This document shows, one piece after another, positions 7,367 through 15,890 of a stretch of DNA of 64,000 bases. How positions within the stretch are numbered: the first letter of the stretch is position 1; every line of letters begins with the position of its first letter. A model generated the notes under the pieces. The model was not told the DNA's origin and did not search any database. It saw only the letters and a program-made list of their open reading frames with translations. Position numbers and translations under genes: made by a program. Origin of the DNA: Bartonella machadoae (GTDB lineage Bacteria > Pseudomonadota > Alphaproteobacteria > Rhizobiales > Rhizobiaceae); NCBI RefSeq assembly GCF_022559585.1, contig NZ_CP087114.1:1694501-1758500 (forward strand), given 5' to 3'.

Positions 7367-9287
7367 AAATGCAATCAAAGAATTTTTCGCCTATGCCAAT
7401 GACGCACGACAACCAGATCCACCGTACACGGTTTCGCAATGGGCGGATAAGAATAGATACCTTAGCACCGTAGCAAGTGCAGAGCCTGGATTATGGAGAA
7501 CAAAGCGTACCCCTTATTTGCGCGAAATCATGGATAACCTTTCCTCTTACATGCCAATTGAAACAACAATTGTCATGAAAGGAGCGCAAATCGGAATGTC
7601 TGAAGCAGGATTGAACTTCTGCGGTTATGCTATTCATTATAGTCCGGGACCCGCTCTTTATGTGATGCCAACAGTCGAGACCGCGAAGAAACTTTCAAAA
7701 ACGCGTCTTGATCCAATGATTATGGCAAGCCCTGTTTTAAGTGAACGCATTGCCCCTGCCCGTGCACGAGACAGCGGAAATACAATGTTTTCGAAAGAAT
7801 TTGATGGGGGAGCATTGATGCTTACAGGAGCAAACAGTGCTGCTGGTTTGCGTTCCATGCCTATTCGTTATCTGATTTTGGATGAAGTTGATGCCTATCC
7901 TCTCAGTGTGGATAACGAAGGTGATCCCGTGATGATTGCCGAAAAACGTACCTCAACCTTTGTGCAGAGAAAGATTTTTAAATTGTCCACGCCAACACAC
8001 CGTGACACAAGCCGTATTGCCAAAGATTTCGTGCTTGGTGATCAAAGATATTACAATGTCCCTTGTGATAAGTGTGGGGTTCTACAGCCCATTGTTTGGT
8101 CGCAAATCAAGTGGCCGAAAGGAGCCCCCGAAAAAGCTGTTTTTGTTTGTGCCCATTGTGGTCATGAACATGCCGAGCACAGAAAAACCGATCTCATGAG
8201 TGAGGAAAGAGGTGCGTGCTGGGTTCCTACGAGTGAATCAACGAGACCGAATTTACGCTCTTATCATATTTCGGCACTCTATTCACCTTGGCTAACGTGG
8301 GGAGAATGCGCAAGAGAGTTTTTAGAAGCGAAAGATGATCCAGCGCTTTTGCAACCTTTTGTTAACACAGTGCTTGGAGAGCCATGGGAGGACAGAACAG
8401 GTGAAGTTGTTGATCCTGATAGCCTCTATGCAAAACGCGAAGATTATCCCATTGCACCGCCGCAAGCCGTGTTATTGACCGCCGGCATCGATGTGCAAAA
8501 CGACCGCTTAGAGCTTGAAGTGGTTGGATGGGGGCGTGGTGAAGAAAGCTGGCACATTGATTATCAAGTCATTCCCGGTGATCCATCTTCTTTTGAAGTA
8601 TGGGACCAACTGGATGAATATCTGACAAGACGCTGGTCACACCCTGGTTACAAAGATGGCATCAGAATAACAGCGGCTTGTATTGATACCGGTGGTGGAC
8701 ATACACAAGCCGTTTACAATTATGTACGCCCCCGTGAAGGACGACGCATCTGGGGAATTAAAGGACAGGCGGGATGGCGTGCGGTATGGCCACGCCGTCC
8801 AAGCAGAAACAATAAAGGACAGATTAATCTCTATATTGTTGGTGTTGATGCAGCAAAAGATATTATCACGGCACGATTAAAAAAATCCGGTCCTGAAGCA
8901 TCGGGGGCTGGTGCAACACACTTTCATAAAAGCCTTGATCGGGAATATTTTGACCAGCTCACGGCTGAAAGAAAAGTCATCAAATATTTTAAAGGCTTCA
9001 AGCGCATAGAATGGCAAAAAAGTGAGAAAGCAAGAAACGAGGCTTTGGATTGTAGGGTCTATGCTTATGCCGCTTTACAGGGGCTAATTTCGGCAGGAAT
9101 AAATCTTAATCGAGAAGTTGATATCTTAGAAGAGCGTTTGGAAAAACTTAAAGTTGAAGGCTCTTTAGAGCAGCCAACATCAAGACATTCCCCCTCTCCT
9201 TCTCTGAGAAAATTACAAGCAACAAAGCCTCAAAAGAAAAAAATTAGAATGGTGATCAGTCCTTATATGCAAGGGGATTGGAGGTAA
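7359..9287 (+). CDS. terminase large subunit (lambda gpA family)
   Basis: This 642-residue protein is the DNA-packaging motor and nuclease. The ATPase domain has the adenine/P-loop region VMKGAQIGMSEA near residues 72-83 and a Walker B strand YLILDEVDAYP near 171-181. A zinc-binding-like pair, CDKC at 236-239 and CAHC at 264-267, is characteristic of the gpA family. The C-terminal nuclease domain starts near residue 370 with TAGIDVQNDRLELEVVGWG and has later acidic positions including CIDTGG and DCRVYAYAAL. Length agrees with lambda gpA (641). It cuts concatemeric DNA and pumps it through the portal. Together with the upstream small subunit and downstream joiner and portal it forms the packaging operon. 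Confidence 0.92.
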   Translation: MDENAIKEFFAYANDARQPDPPYTVSQWADKNRYLSTVASAEPGLWRTKRTPYLREIMDNLSSYMPIETTIVMKGAQIGMSEAGLNFCGYAIHYSPGPALYVMPTVETAKKLSKTRLDPMIMASPVLSERIAPARARDSGNTMFSKEFDGGALMLTGANSAAGLRSMPIRYLILDEVDAYPLSVDNEGDPVMIAEKRTSTFVQRKIFKLSTPTHRDTSRIAKDFVLGDQRYYNVPCDKCGVLQPIVWSQIKWPKGAPEKAVFVCAHCGHEHAEHRKTDLMSEERGACWVPTSESTRPNLRSYHISALYSPWLTWGECAREFLEAKDDPALLQPFVNTVLGEPWEDRTGEVVDPDSLYAKREDYPIAPPQAVLLTAGIDVQNDRLELEVVGWGRGEESWHIDYQVIPGDPSSFEVWDQLDEYLTRRWSHPGYKDGIRITAACIDTGGGHTQAVYNYVRPREGRRIWGIKGQAGWRAVWPRRPSRNNKGQINLYIVGVDAAKDIITARLKKSGPEASGAGATHFHKSLDREYFDQLTAERKVIKYFKGFKRIEWQKSEKARNEALDCRVYAYAALQGLISAGINLNREVDILEERLEKLKVEGSLEQPTSRHSPSPSLRKLQATKPQKKKIRMVISPYMQGDWR

Positions 9288-9290
9288 TTT

Positions 9291-9539
9291 ATGTGTACAG
9301 ACTTGAACCAAGTAAACAGCAAAACTGACAGACTGGAAAGTTTAAAAAGGCGGCGCGAACAAATTGAAGAGGCTCTCTATTCGGGTGCGCAATCCGTCCG
9401 CCATGGCGATAAGCAAGTAAGCAACCGTTCTGTTGAGGAACTTCGCAGAGCACTTGAGATGCTGAACACACAAATAGAAAACCTTGAAGGACGCAAGCGT
9501 TCACGTGTTTTCTATTTTAATATATCACGAGGCTATTAA
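9291..9539 (+). CDS. gpW-like head-tail joining protein
   Basis: An 82-residue helical protein located between the large terminase and the portal, the position of gpW in lambda. It has two predicted helices (LESLKRRREQIEEALYSG and VEELRRALEMLNTQIENLEG) with a short beta element between them (QSVRHGDKQVSNRS), which matches the alpha+beta gpW fold and length. The family protein sits below the portal and helps retain DNA and attach the tail. The start codon is ATG after TTGGAGGTAATTT, a strong ribosome site. Its stop codon overlaps the portal start (TAATGG), which suggests coupled translation. Confidence 0.75.
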   Translation: MCTDLNQVNSKTDRLESLKRRREQIEEALYSGAQSVRHGDKQVSNRSVEELRRALEMLNTQIENLEGRKRSRVFYFNISRGY

Positions 9540-11083
9540 TGGCTGGATTTATCAATAAACTCACGGGCTTTTTTACAATTTTTCGTCAACACAATCCGCC
9601 TTTTGAGGCTGCAAGCAAAAGCCGTCGCATGGGTGGATTTGACCCCGCAAAAAAACACATCAATAAAGCAATTGAAGAATGCGGCGAAACCATTACTGCT
9701 CGTTCAAGATGGCTTTATGACAATGAATCTCTTTATGGCTCGGCAACAGAAGAATGGGTTTCCGCAGCTGTGAGTGATGGGATTAAACCTTATCCTCGCA
9801 TTGAAGGATTTCAAGAAGAAAAGAAAAAGCTTTTAGACTTATGGTGGCAATGGGTTGATGAGGCAGATTATGATGAAGATGCGAGCTTTTATGGTTTGCA
9901 AGCAACAATTGCACGAGAAGTCTTTTTAACCGGCGAATGTTTTGTAAGACTGCATTATGTTGACCTTTATGGACGCTCTGGGGTGCCTCTTCAATTACAA
10001 ATCTATCCAACCGAAATGCTGGACCTCACTTACAATGGACCTGCGGAAATTAAAGGCAATTACATTCGTATGGGTATTGAATTTGATGCCAGTGGCAAGC
10101 GTGTTGCTTATCATTTCTGGGAATACCACCCCTATGATGATTGCCCTGCAAACAGTGCATTTAAGAGCCAAGAGCGCGTGCGTATCCCCGCAAGAATGGT
10201 CCTTCATATCAAAGAGCGCCGTATTGCCGGACAATTGCGCGGTTCTCCTAAAATAACACGCAGTATGACAAAGATCTTTCAACTGGAATCCTATGATGAT
10301 GCAGAGCTTGATCGAAAAAGAACAGCAGCTCTTTTCGCGGCATTTATCTCAAGAAATCCCCCAAACGACGCCAAATTACTTGATAATCGTAACGAAAAAG
10401 ACGTTGAAGAAGAATCCGAATTACCTGTCATTGAACCAGGTGGATCATTTTATTTAGGAGAGAATAGAGAGATAAAATTTTCAAATCCTGTTGAAGTTGG
10501 TGGTTCTTATGAAGCCTTTCAATTTCGCAATATTTTAAAAATTTGCTCGGCTCTCAATATGCCCTATGCCGTTGTCACTGGAGACGTTACGCGGGGTAAT
10601 TTTTCCAATGTGCGCACCTCCATTATTCAGTTTAGACGTCACGTCAAACAATGGCGCGAACATATCATTGCCTTTCAATTCAACCGTATTGTCTGGGAGC
10701 GCTTTGTGGAAATGGCTGTCCTTGCTGGATGCGTAAAATTACCGGGATGGGAAGAAAATCCCTTGCCATGGCTTCAATGTGAAAGCTTTGCGCCCCCGCT
10801 TGAAATGATTGATCCAAACAAAGATATCTCGGCAGAAAAAGAAGAAATTCGCGCCGGTTTAAAAACACGACGAATGGCACTTGCCGAACGGGGTTTTGAT
10901 ATCGACAGCATTCATGCCGAACTTGAAGAAGAGCACACCGATGCTCGCGCCCGTGGTTTATCTTTTGATACCGATATGGCGGCACCCTCTGGTGAAAATC
11001 AAACGACGAATTTCACAGATTCAGATCCTTCTGAGACTTATGAAAGCAACCAAGGCAGTGAGGCGCACAAAAATGACCAATAA
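9539..11083 (+). CDS. portal protein (lambda gpB family)
   Basis: The 514-residue protein matches the lambda-type portal in length and order. The N-terminal region includes ARSRWLYDNESLYGSA, then EVFLTGECFVRL, and a core with PARMVLHIKERRIAGQLRGSPK, a motif conserved in this family. The clip/crown region includes YEAFQFRNILKICSALNMPYAVVTGDVTRGNFSNVR in part. The C terminus is acidic and disordered. Twelve copies form the ring through which DNA enters and leaves the capsid. It lies between the joiner and the S49 protease genes, overlapping the latter by 11 bases. Nothing suggests truncation. Confidence 0.9.
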   Translation: MAGFINKLTGFFTIFRQHNPPFEAASKSRRMGGFDPAKKHINKAIEECGETITARSRWLYDNESLYGSATEEWVSAAVSDGIKPYPRIEGFQEEKKKLLDLWWQWVDEADYDEDASFYGLQATIAREVFLTGECFVRLHYVDLYGRSGVPLQLQIYPTEMLDLTYNGPAEIKGNYIRMGIEFDASGKRVAYHFWEYHPYDDCPANSAFKSQERVRIPARMVLHIKERRIAGQLRGSPKITRSMTKIFQLESYDDAELDRKRTAALFAAFISRNPPNDAKLLDNRNEKDVEEESELPVIEPGGSFYLGENREIKFSNPVEVGGSYEAFQFRNILKICSALNMPYAVVTGDVTRGNFSNVRTSIIQFRRHVKQWREHIIAFQFNRIVWERFVEMAVLAGCVKLPGWEENPLPWLQCESFAPPLEMIDPNKDISAEKEEIRAGLKTRRMALAERGFDIDSIHAELEEEHTDARARGLSFDTDMAAPSGENQTTNFTDSDPSETYESNQGSEAHKNDQ

Positions 11084-12140
11084 TCTTGACATGCCGTTTT
11101 TAGTATCACGGCTTTTTGGTGTTCCACATATGCTTGCCTCGACAAAGCTTGATGTCATTCTTAATGCTCTTGCACCGCGTCTTTTTGCTGGAGAAAAGTT
11201 TACCCCTCAGGCTTTTTCGCAAGGGGATAGCGCATCTTTCAAACCACCTGAGAGTTACGTGGTGCGCAATAATGTTGCCATCCTACCTGTTCATGGCACA
11301 CTGGTGCGCCGCGGTGCATGGCTTGGTGCGCTCTCAGGATTAACCTCTTATGAAGGCTTAAGCGCCTCCTTTCGTGAAGCCATTAAACAACCTGATGTCC
11401 GAGCTGTTTTGCTCGATATTGACAGTGGTGGTGGAGAAGCCGGCGGGGTGTTTGATTTGGTTGAAGAATTCCAAGCACTCTCACAACACTATCAAAAACC
11501 AATTTGGGCACATGCCAATGAGTTTGCCTGTTCTGCTGCTTATGCCATTGCCTGTTCCGCTTCGCAAATCTGGGTAGCTCGCACAGGCGTTGTCGGTTCA
11601 ATTGGGGTGGTTTGTGCGCATCTTGACCAATCAAGCGCCGATGAAAAACAGGGGTTTAAATGGACCTTTGTCTTTGAAGGTGATCACAAGGTTCATGGTA
11701 ATCCCCACGAGCCATTGGCTGATACAGCGCTTAACAAAATGCAAGCAGATTGCGCCCTGCTCTACGAGATGTTTGTCGATTGGGTTGCGCAAAACAGACC
11801 CCTGAATACTGATGCTATTCGTGACACAAAGGCAGAAACTTTTATAGGCACCCAAGCTATCGCGCTTGGATTAGCAGATGCGCAAGGCACTCTTGCGCAA
11901 GCTTTGGAATCCTTAACGGATTTCATCTCACCAAACCCAACAGTAACAGCAAAAGAAGGACAAAACACATGGCACGCACACAATATCGCGCCCAACAAGA
12001 AGATGATGAAGAGATTGTCGACATCCTCGATGAAGAAGAGGATGAAAATGATCACGACATCGATAAAAACGCCGAAATCTTTGACGACAACGAAGACGAA
12101 GAGGAGGATGAAGACAATGAGGACAAGCGCGAAAACATAA
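11073..12140 (+). CDS. S49 (SppA-like) prohead protease, lambda gpC type
   Basis: The ATG at 11073 overlaps the portal stop and follows GTGAGGCGC. The product has the S49 fold: VAILPVHGTLVRRGAW near residue 65, DIDSGGGEAGGVFDLVEE, the nucleophile region EFACSAAYAIACSASQIWVA and the VVGSIGVVCAHLD strand typical of phage capsid-maturation proteases. It cleaves capsid or scaffold during head assembly. The last 57 residues (about 11970-12140) are a Lys/Met/Thr-rich tail overlapping the next gene in a different frame; this tail is probably a by-product of the other frame's acidic coding. The enzyme core is complete at about 295 residues. Confidence 0.85.
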   Translation: MTNNLDMPFLVSRLFGVPHMLASTKLDVILNALAPRLFAGEKFTPQAFSQGDSASFKPPESYVVRNNVAILPVHGTLVRRGAWLGALSGLTSYEGLSASFREAIKQPDVRAVLLDIDSGGGEAGGVFDLVEEFQALSQHYQKPIWAHANEFACSAAYAIACSASQIWVARTGVVGSIGVVCAHLDQSSADEKQGFKWTFVFEGDHKVHGNPHEPLADTALNKMQADCALLYEMFVDWVAQNRPLNTDAIRDTKAETFIGTQAIALGLADAQGTLAQALESLTDFISPNPTVTAKEGQNTWHAHNIAPNKKMMKRLSTSSMKKRMKMITTSIKTPKSLTTTKTKRRMKTMRTSAKT

Positions 12141-12403
12141 AAGCCATCCTTGAACAAGAAAGAAAGCGCGCTCAAGCCCTGACAACCCTTGAAAGGCAAG
12201 CAAAGCGCTTAGGGGTTTCTTTCGATGCCGCAAAGGCTATTAAAAACGGTATGAGTATCGAGAAAGCACGCCAGTGCGTCTTGACAGAGGCTAGCTCTCA
12301 AAGCGCCTCTTTAAAACTATCGCCTTATGTTCCTCATGCTGATGGAGAGAGCAAGGCAAAAATTCATACAAAATGGCAATCAATTTGGAAGGTAATAAAA
12401 TGA
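11969..12403 (+). CDS. acidic scaffold-like capsid assembly protein
   Basis: The ATG follows AAGAAGGACAAAACAC, a good ribosome site, so it is translated on its own although it overlaps the protease gene by 172 bases. Residues about 11-50 are almost all Asp and Glu; the rest is a helix with Arg/Lys/Gln (KAILEQERKRAQALTTLERQAKRLGVSFDAAKAI in part), ending in a segment like the C-terminal helix of other phage S49 proteases (SIEKARQCVL). In related phages this part is fused to the protease and acts as scaffold. Here it is a separate protein of 144 residues that could play the Nu3 role. Its stop overlaps the decoration gene's start as ATGA. Confidence 0.6.
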   Translation: MARTQYRAQQEDDEEIVDILDEEEDENDHDIDKNAEIFDDNEDEEEDEDNEDKRENIKAILEQERKRAQALTTLERQAKRLGVSFDAAKAIKNGMSIEKARQCVLTEASSQSASLKLSPYVPHADGESKAKIHTKWQSIWKVIK

Positions 12404-12768
12404 GTCATATTATTTATGAAGATGTTCGCAATGGCGCTTATCTTGGGCGCTACGACCCTGACATGTCAAATGAACAAGTGGTATTTGCATCAGGAGCCTT
12501 CATTGAGGCGGGGACTGTCATGGGAAAGATAACAAAAACGGAAAAATATGTCCCTCTTAATCCGGCAGCATCCGATGGCAGTGCGGTGCCCGCAGGGATT
12601 TCTTATGCCACTGTTGATGCAACAGGTGAAGAACAACGTGCCGTCATTACAGCGCGTTTGAGTACTGTAAAAGCTTCTGAACTGATATGGCCCGATGCAA
12701 TACTCGAGCAAGAAAAAATGGCAGCTATTCAGTCTTTAGAAGACAACAATAAAATTCTGTTGCGATAG
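12400..12768 (+). CDS. head decoration protein (lambda gpD family)
   Basis: A 122-residue protein between the scaffold-like gene and the major capsid gene, matching lambda gpD in location and length (110). Family features are an N-terminal beta extension (IIYEDVRNGAYLGRYDP), the turn ASGAFIEAGTVMGKIT, and GISYATVDATGEEQRAVITARLSTVKASEL, which is the typical decoration core with Ala/Gly/Thr-rich strands. It trimerises on the expanded capsid surface and stabilises it against internal DNA pressure. The start at 12400 follows TTGGAAGG. A longer frame starts at 12373, but the coupled ATGA start is much better supported. Confidence 0.8.
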   Translation: MSHIIYEDVRNGAYLGRYDPDMSNEQVVFASGAFIEAGTVMGKITKTEKYVPLNPAASDGSAVPAGISYATVDATGEEQRAVITARLSTVKASELIWPDAILEQEKMAAIQSLEDNNKILLR

Positions 12769-12780
12769 GAGAATACGCAC

Positions 12781-13857
12781 ATGGATATGAATTTTTTTAA
12801 ACATGATGCTTTCTCAAGCATTACAATGATGAAAGCGATTGAAAACTATGAGTTTCAACCGGGTCTTGTAAGCTCTCTTAATCTTTTTGAAGAAGTTGAA
12901 ACCAGCACCACAGTGGTTGGTATTGAACGGCGTGATAATACATTTTCGCTTATTCAAACCAGTGAACGCGGAGCCCCTTTAGCAGAAGGTGACAGAGACA
13001 GTCGCAATCTTCGGTTTTTCAAAACAACCCGTATTGCCAAAAGTGATACTGTGAAATCAGAAGAAATCCAAAACCGGCGTGAATTTGGCACAGAAGATCA
13101 GTTAGAGACGGCAATGAAATATATTGCCAGAAAACAAAAGAAACTGATTTCTGAAATCGAATTGACATGGGAAAATATGCAGCTTGGGGCTGTTCAAGGT
13201 GTTGTCCTTGATGCTGATGGTTCGGTGATTGTCGATTGGTACAAGGAATGGGAAATTACCCCACCAAAGCCGATTGACTTTAAACTGGAGAATGAAACAA
13301 CCAATGTTGCTGATAATGTTGATCAGGTCATTATGAGAATGATTGAAGCTTCAAAAGGAGCGTTCTCTGACCGTTCACGGATTATTGGACTTTGTGGGAA
13401 TGAATTCTTTTCCAAACTAAAAAACCATAAAACCATTCGTGAAACCTATTTAAACACAGCCTTAGCTCAGACACTCAATAGTGCAGGAGGTGTTGCAACA
13501 CCAAGTGCTCTTGGTACGGGGAGCTTTGGCAGTTTTGACTTTGCCGGTGTGACCTTTATCAATTATCGCAGTATTCATAACTATAATGTGAGTGCAAAGG
13601 CTGGGACAAAGCGTGCGATAGGAATTAAGCCTGATGAATGTCAATTCTTTCCTGTTAATGCGCCTGGTGTATTCCAGAAAACCTTTGCACCTGGTGAAAG
13701 CTTAGATTTTGCCAACACGGTTGGAAAACCTCTCTACACGATGCTAATCGTCGACCATGACCGTAATGCATGGGTAAAGCCTGAAGTCTACAGCTATCCG
13801 CTTTACATTTGCACACGTCCTGAAATGCTGTTCAAAGCCGTCATTGGAGGGAAATAA
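12781..13857 (+). CDS. major capsid protein (lambda gpE family)
   Basis: The 358-residue protein fits the gpE family in length (341 in lambda) and pattern. Visible elements are an N-terminal helix (FFKHDAFSSITMMKAIE), TTVVGIERRDNTFSLIQTSERGAPL, a spine-helix region with FGTEDQLETAMKYIARKQKKLISEIELTWENMQLGA in part, and a C-terminal half with YRSIHNYNVSAKAGTKRAIGI and NTVGKPLYTMLIVDHDRNAW. It forms the HK97-fold capsid shell. The ATG follows GATAGGAGAATACGCAC, a good ribosome site. It is preceded by the decoration gene and followed by the head-tail joiner gene, as expected for a lambda-like head operon. It appears intact. Confidence 0.88.
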   Translation: MDMNFFKHDAFSSITMMKAIENYEFQPGLVSSLNLFEEVETSTTVVGIERRDNTFSLIQTSERGAPLAEGDRDSRNLRFFKTTRIAKSDTVKSEEIQNRREFGTEDQLETAMKYIARKQKKLISEIELTWENMQLGAVQGVVLDADGSVIVDWYKEWEITPPKPIDFKLENETTNVADNVDQVIMRMIEASKGAFSDRSRIIGLCGNEFFSKLKNHKTIRETYLNTALAQTLNSAGGVATPSALGTGSFGSFDFAGVTFINYRSIHNYNVSAKAGTKRAIGIKPDECQFFPVNAPGVFQKTFAPGESLDFANTVGKPLYTMLIVDHDRNAWVKPEVYSYPLYICTRPEMLFKAVIGGK

Positions 13858-13858
13858 C

Positions 13859-14212
13859 ATGCTATGGCACGGGCTGCTTAACAAAATGGTAAAAGAGGTA
13901 CGCAACACCTTTGGGCAGCCCGTCATCTATACGCGAAAGGACAATCAACAATCTTTTCGGATTACAGCAATTTACGGCATCAAACATTCTGAATCGGATG
14001 CTGGTGGCAGAATACCGACAACAATTCCAAGAAAAGAACTTGATCTTTGTATCAATGATATTGGCGGATTGCCACCAAAAGCTGATGATAGTGTCGTGGT
14101 GCTCTCCCCTGAAAACACTGAAGAGACAACTCAAGAGCGCTTCGTTGTCACCGATGTCCAAGCTTCAGAATCCGGTATGTATAAGCTTGTTTTAAGGGAG
14201 GTAAAACAATGA
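13859..14212 (+). CDS. phage head-tail joining protein
   Basis: The ATG at 13859 follows GGAGGGAAATAAC and gives a 117-residue protein. It has a beta-rich pattern (NTFGQPVIYTRKDNQQSFRITAIYGI and a later VVVLSPENTEETTQERFVVTDVQ with C-terminal YKLVLREV), typical of the small proteins that join head and tail downstream of gpE-type capsid genes (FII-like position in lambda). The length matches lambda FII (117). It probably occupies the connector between the portal and tail tube. Its stop overlaps an ATG, but that frame has only nine codons before a stop, so the next gene in the original order may have been lost. Family assignment is by position and shape. Confidence 0.6.
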   Translation: MLWHGLLNKMVKEVRNTFGQPVIYTRKDNQQSFRITAIYGIKHSESDAGGRIPTTIPRKELDLCINDIGGLPPKADDSVVVLSPENTEETTQERFVVTDVQASESGMYKLVLREVKQ

Positions 14213-14331
14213 GGCATCTTTTCTTAGCGGCACAGTAAAACAGCATTTTGATTATCCGTAACACTGTAAAACTTCTTCTTTAAGACGAAGAGGAAGCAAA
14301 TAAAAATGGCATCAATTAAACAGGAACTTTT
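14209..14331 (+). other. gap with nine-codon coupled ORF, possible deletion scar
   Basis: The stop of the head-tail joiner overlaps an ATG with GGGAGG just upstream, yet the frame ends after nine codons (MRHLFLAAQ). About 100 further bases carry no gene. A second tiny frame (MASIKQ start at about 14306) also stops quickly. This looks like the start of one or more lost genes. Confidence 0.35.
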
Positions 14332-14868
14332 ATGCATCCGAGAGAGACGATAAGAGAAAGTTTTGTTGCACTGATCAAGGCAGCAAAGACAACGGCTGGT
14401 GACAATGTGTTTAATATGCGTGATTTCAACTTTTCCGTTGAGAACACACCGGCAATTAATATCTCAACACAAAGCGAAACGATTGAAGATGGCTACGATG
14501 ATGCAGTAAGGCGGCGTGTCTTAACCGTGGATGTTGAATGTTATGCGACACAAGAAGATGGTGCGCGTTTTGTCGACCAATTAGCATGGGAGGTTGAAGA
14601 GATCTTCTACGCCAATCCCAATCTCAATAACACCGTGGAAACATGCCACCTGCAAAATATTGCTTTTGCCTTTGGCGATAATGGTGCTCTAGCACTCCAT
14701 GGGGCAATTTTAACCTTTGAAGTCACTTATGTGACCAATATCCCCTCCCCTGAAACACAAGAAGATGGTGCAAGCGCAAAACCTATTGAACCTTTCTTGA
14801 GGATTACACCACAAACAGGCGTGGGCAATGAAGACAAATATCATAAAATCGAGGTCCCCCATGCTTGA
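14332..14868 (+). CDS. tail completion/terminator-like protein
   Basis: The 178-residue protein has the profile of minor tail terminator (gpU-like) proteins: an N-terminal helix (HPRETIRESFVALIKAAKTTAG), FNFSVENTPAINISTQSETIED, and a strand-helix pair (RVLTVDVECYATQEDGARFVDQLAWEVEEIFYANPN in part). Family members cap the tail tube and contact the head connector. It is longer than lambda gpU (131) because of a C-terminal acidic extension. The start follows AACAGGAACTTTT. Its last bases overlap the baseplate V gene. The assignment is moderate and rests on length, order and the VTVDVECxA pattern. Confidence 0.55.
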   Translation: MHPRETIRESFVALIKAAKTTAGDNVFNMRDFNFSVENTPAINISTQSETIEDGYDDAVRRRVLTVDVECYATQEDGARFVDQLAWEVEEIFYANPNLNNTVETCHLQNIAFAFGDNGALALHGAILTFEVTYVTNIPSPETQEDGASAKPIEPFLRITPQTGVGNEDKYHKIEVPHA

Positions 14869-15550
14869 GCGGCGCGATAAAGACATCACCGATTTAAAAA
14901 GACGTCTCGCAAATATGGTTATGGTGGGCACAATTAGCCATGTCGACCATAAAAATGCACGCTATCGGGTAAAAAGCGGCAATCTTATCAGTGACTGGAT
15001 TCCAGATACCCAAGCCCGCGCCGGTAAAACATGCTCTTATGAAGGACGGGATGTTGGAGAACAAGTGGTGGTGGTTGCATCATCAGGGGATTTAGCGCAA
15101 GGGGTGATTGTTGGTTCTATCCATACCGATGCTAATCAAGCAGCCGATAAAGGCAATATTCATAGAACAATTTATCCCGATGGCACCATCCTTGAATATG
15201 ATGATGAACAAAACAGCTATAGCATGCAGATCAAATCAGGCGGAAAATTCATTCTCACAATTGCGGATGGCGTGTCTCTTAAAGGTGATGGTGGCAAGCT
15301 AGAACTTACCGCACCAGAAGGTATAAAAATTGTTTCACAAAGCGATATCAATTTCAATGCAAAGGGCAACATCTCTTTGCAGGCTGGTGGTGATGTTTCA
15401 CTTCATTCCAATGAGAGTCTCTCTCTTCATTCTGCTCGCAATGTTGCCATGAATTCAAGTGGTTTGACCCATAACGGCACCAATGTAGGAGCAACCCATG
15501 TTCACGGTGGTGTTGTTCTTGGTGGCTCCATGACAGGAGGTCCCAATTGA
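14861..15550 (+). CDS. baseplate assembly protein V (P2 gpV/Mu gp45 family)
   Basis: The ATG at 14861 follows GAGGTCCCCC and overlaps the preceding stop. The 229-residue protein starts with a helix (DKDITDLKRRLANM), an OB-fold (VGTISHVDHKNARYRVKSGNLISDWIP in part, then VVVASSGDLAQGVIVGSIHTD), and then a glycine/asparagine-rich beta-helical needle (INFNAKGNISLQAGGDVSLHS onward). The end VHGGVVLGGSMTGG is typical of the family tip. This is the membrane-piercing spike of a contractile tail. Length (P2 gpV 211) is normal. It shows that the prophage had a myovirus-type baseplate rather than a siphovirus tail, in contrast to its lambda-like head. The call is well supported. Confidence 0.85.
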   Translation: MLERRDKDITDLKRRLANMVMVGTISHVDHKNARYRVKSGNLISDWIPDTQARAGKTCSYEGRDVGEQVVVVASSGDLAQGVIVGSIHTDANQAADKGNIHRTIYPDGTILEYDDEQNSYSMQIKSGGKFILTIADGVSLKGDGGKLELTAPEGIKIVSQSDINFNAKGNISLQAGGDVSLHSNESLSLHSARNVAMNSSGLTHNGTNVGATHVHGGVVLGGSMTGGPN

Positions 15551-15890
15551 ACATAGGAATGAACCGTAGCACAGGAAAACCCTTGACTGGCATTGAACAT
15601 TTGCGTCAATCCATCCTTGATATTTTATCAACACGCATTGGTACGCGTGTGATGCGTCGTGATTATGGTTCACACGTTGCAGATATCATTGATGCACCGG
15701 TCAATGACGCCTTTGCTGTTCGTATTTATGCCGCTATTGCCGAGGCTTTAGACAAGTGGGAACCACGTTTTAAACTGAACAAGATTGATTGTAAATGGAA
15801 TGAGAATGGGCAAGTTTCCTTGTGTCCTTTGAAGGTCTTTATTTGCCTTCAGGCAAGCCCATCACCATGGAAGGATTGCTGATAAAATGA
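15547..15890 (+). pseudogene. baseplate protein W (P2 gpW-like), frameshifted near the 3' end
   Basis: Translation starts at TTG 15547 after GACAGGAGGTCCCAA. The N-terminal 85 residues match gpW/gp25-like baseplate proteins: TGIEHLRQSILDILSTRIGTRVMRRDYGS, then DAFAVRIYAAIAEALDKWEPRFKL. The read-through frame ends wrongly (VSLCPLKVFICL...). One base away the frame gives LVSFEGLYLPSGKPITMEGLLIK, the expected family end, stopping at 15890 with an ATGA overlap to the next gene. The break lies at about 15808-15815, so a single base appears to be missing. The protein made in the shifted frame (111 residues) lacks the family's C-terminal strands. The W-type protein belongs to the baseplate wedge. 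Confidence 0.75.
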
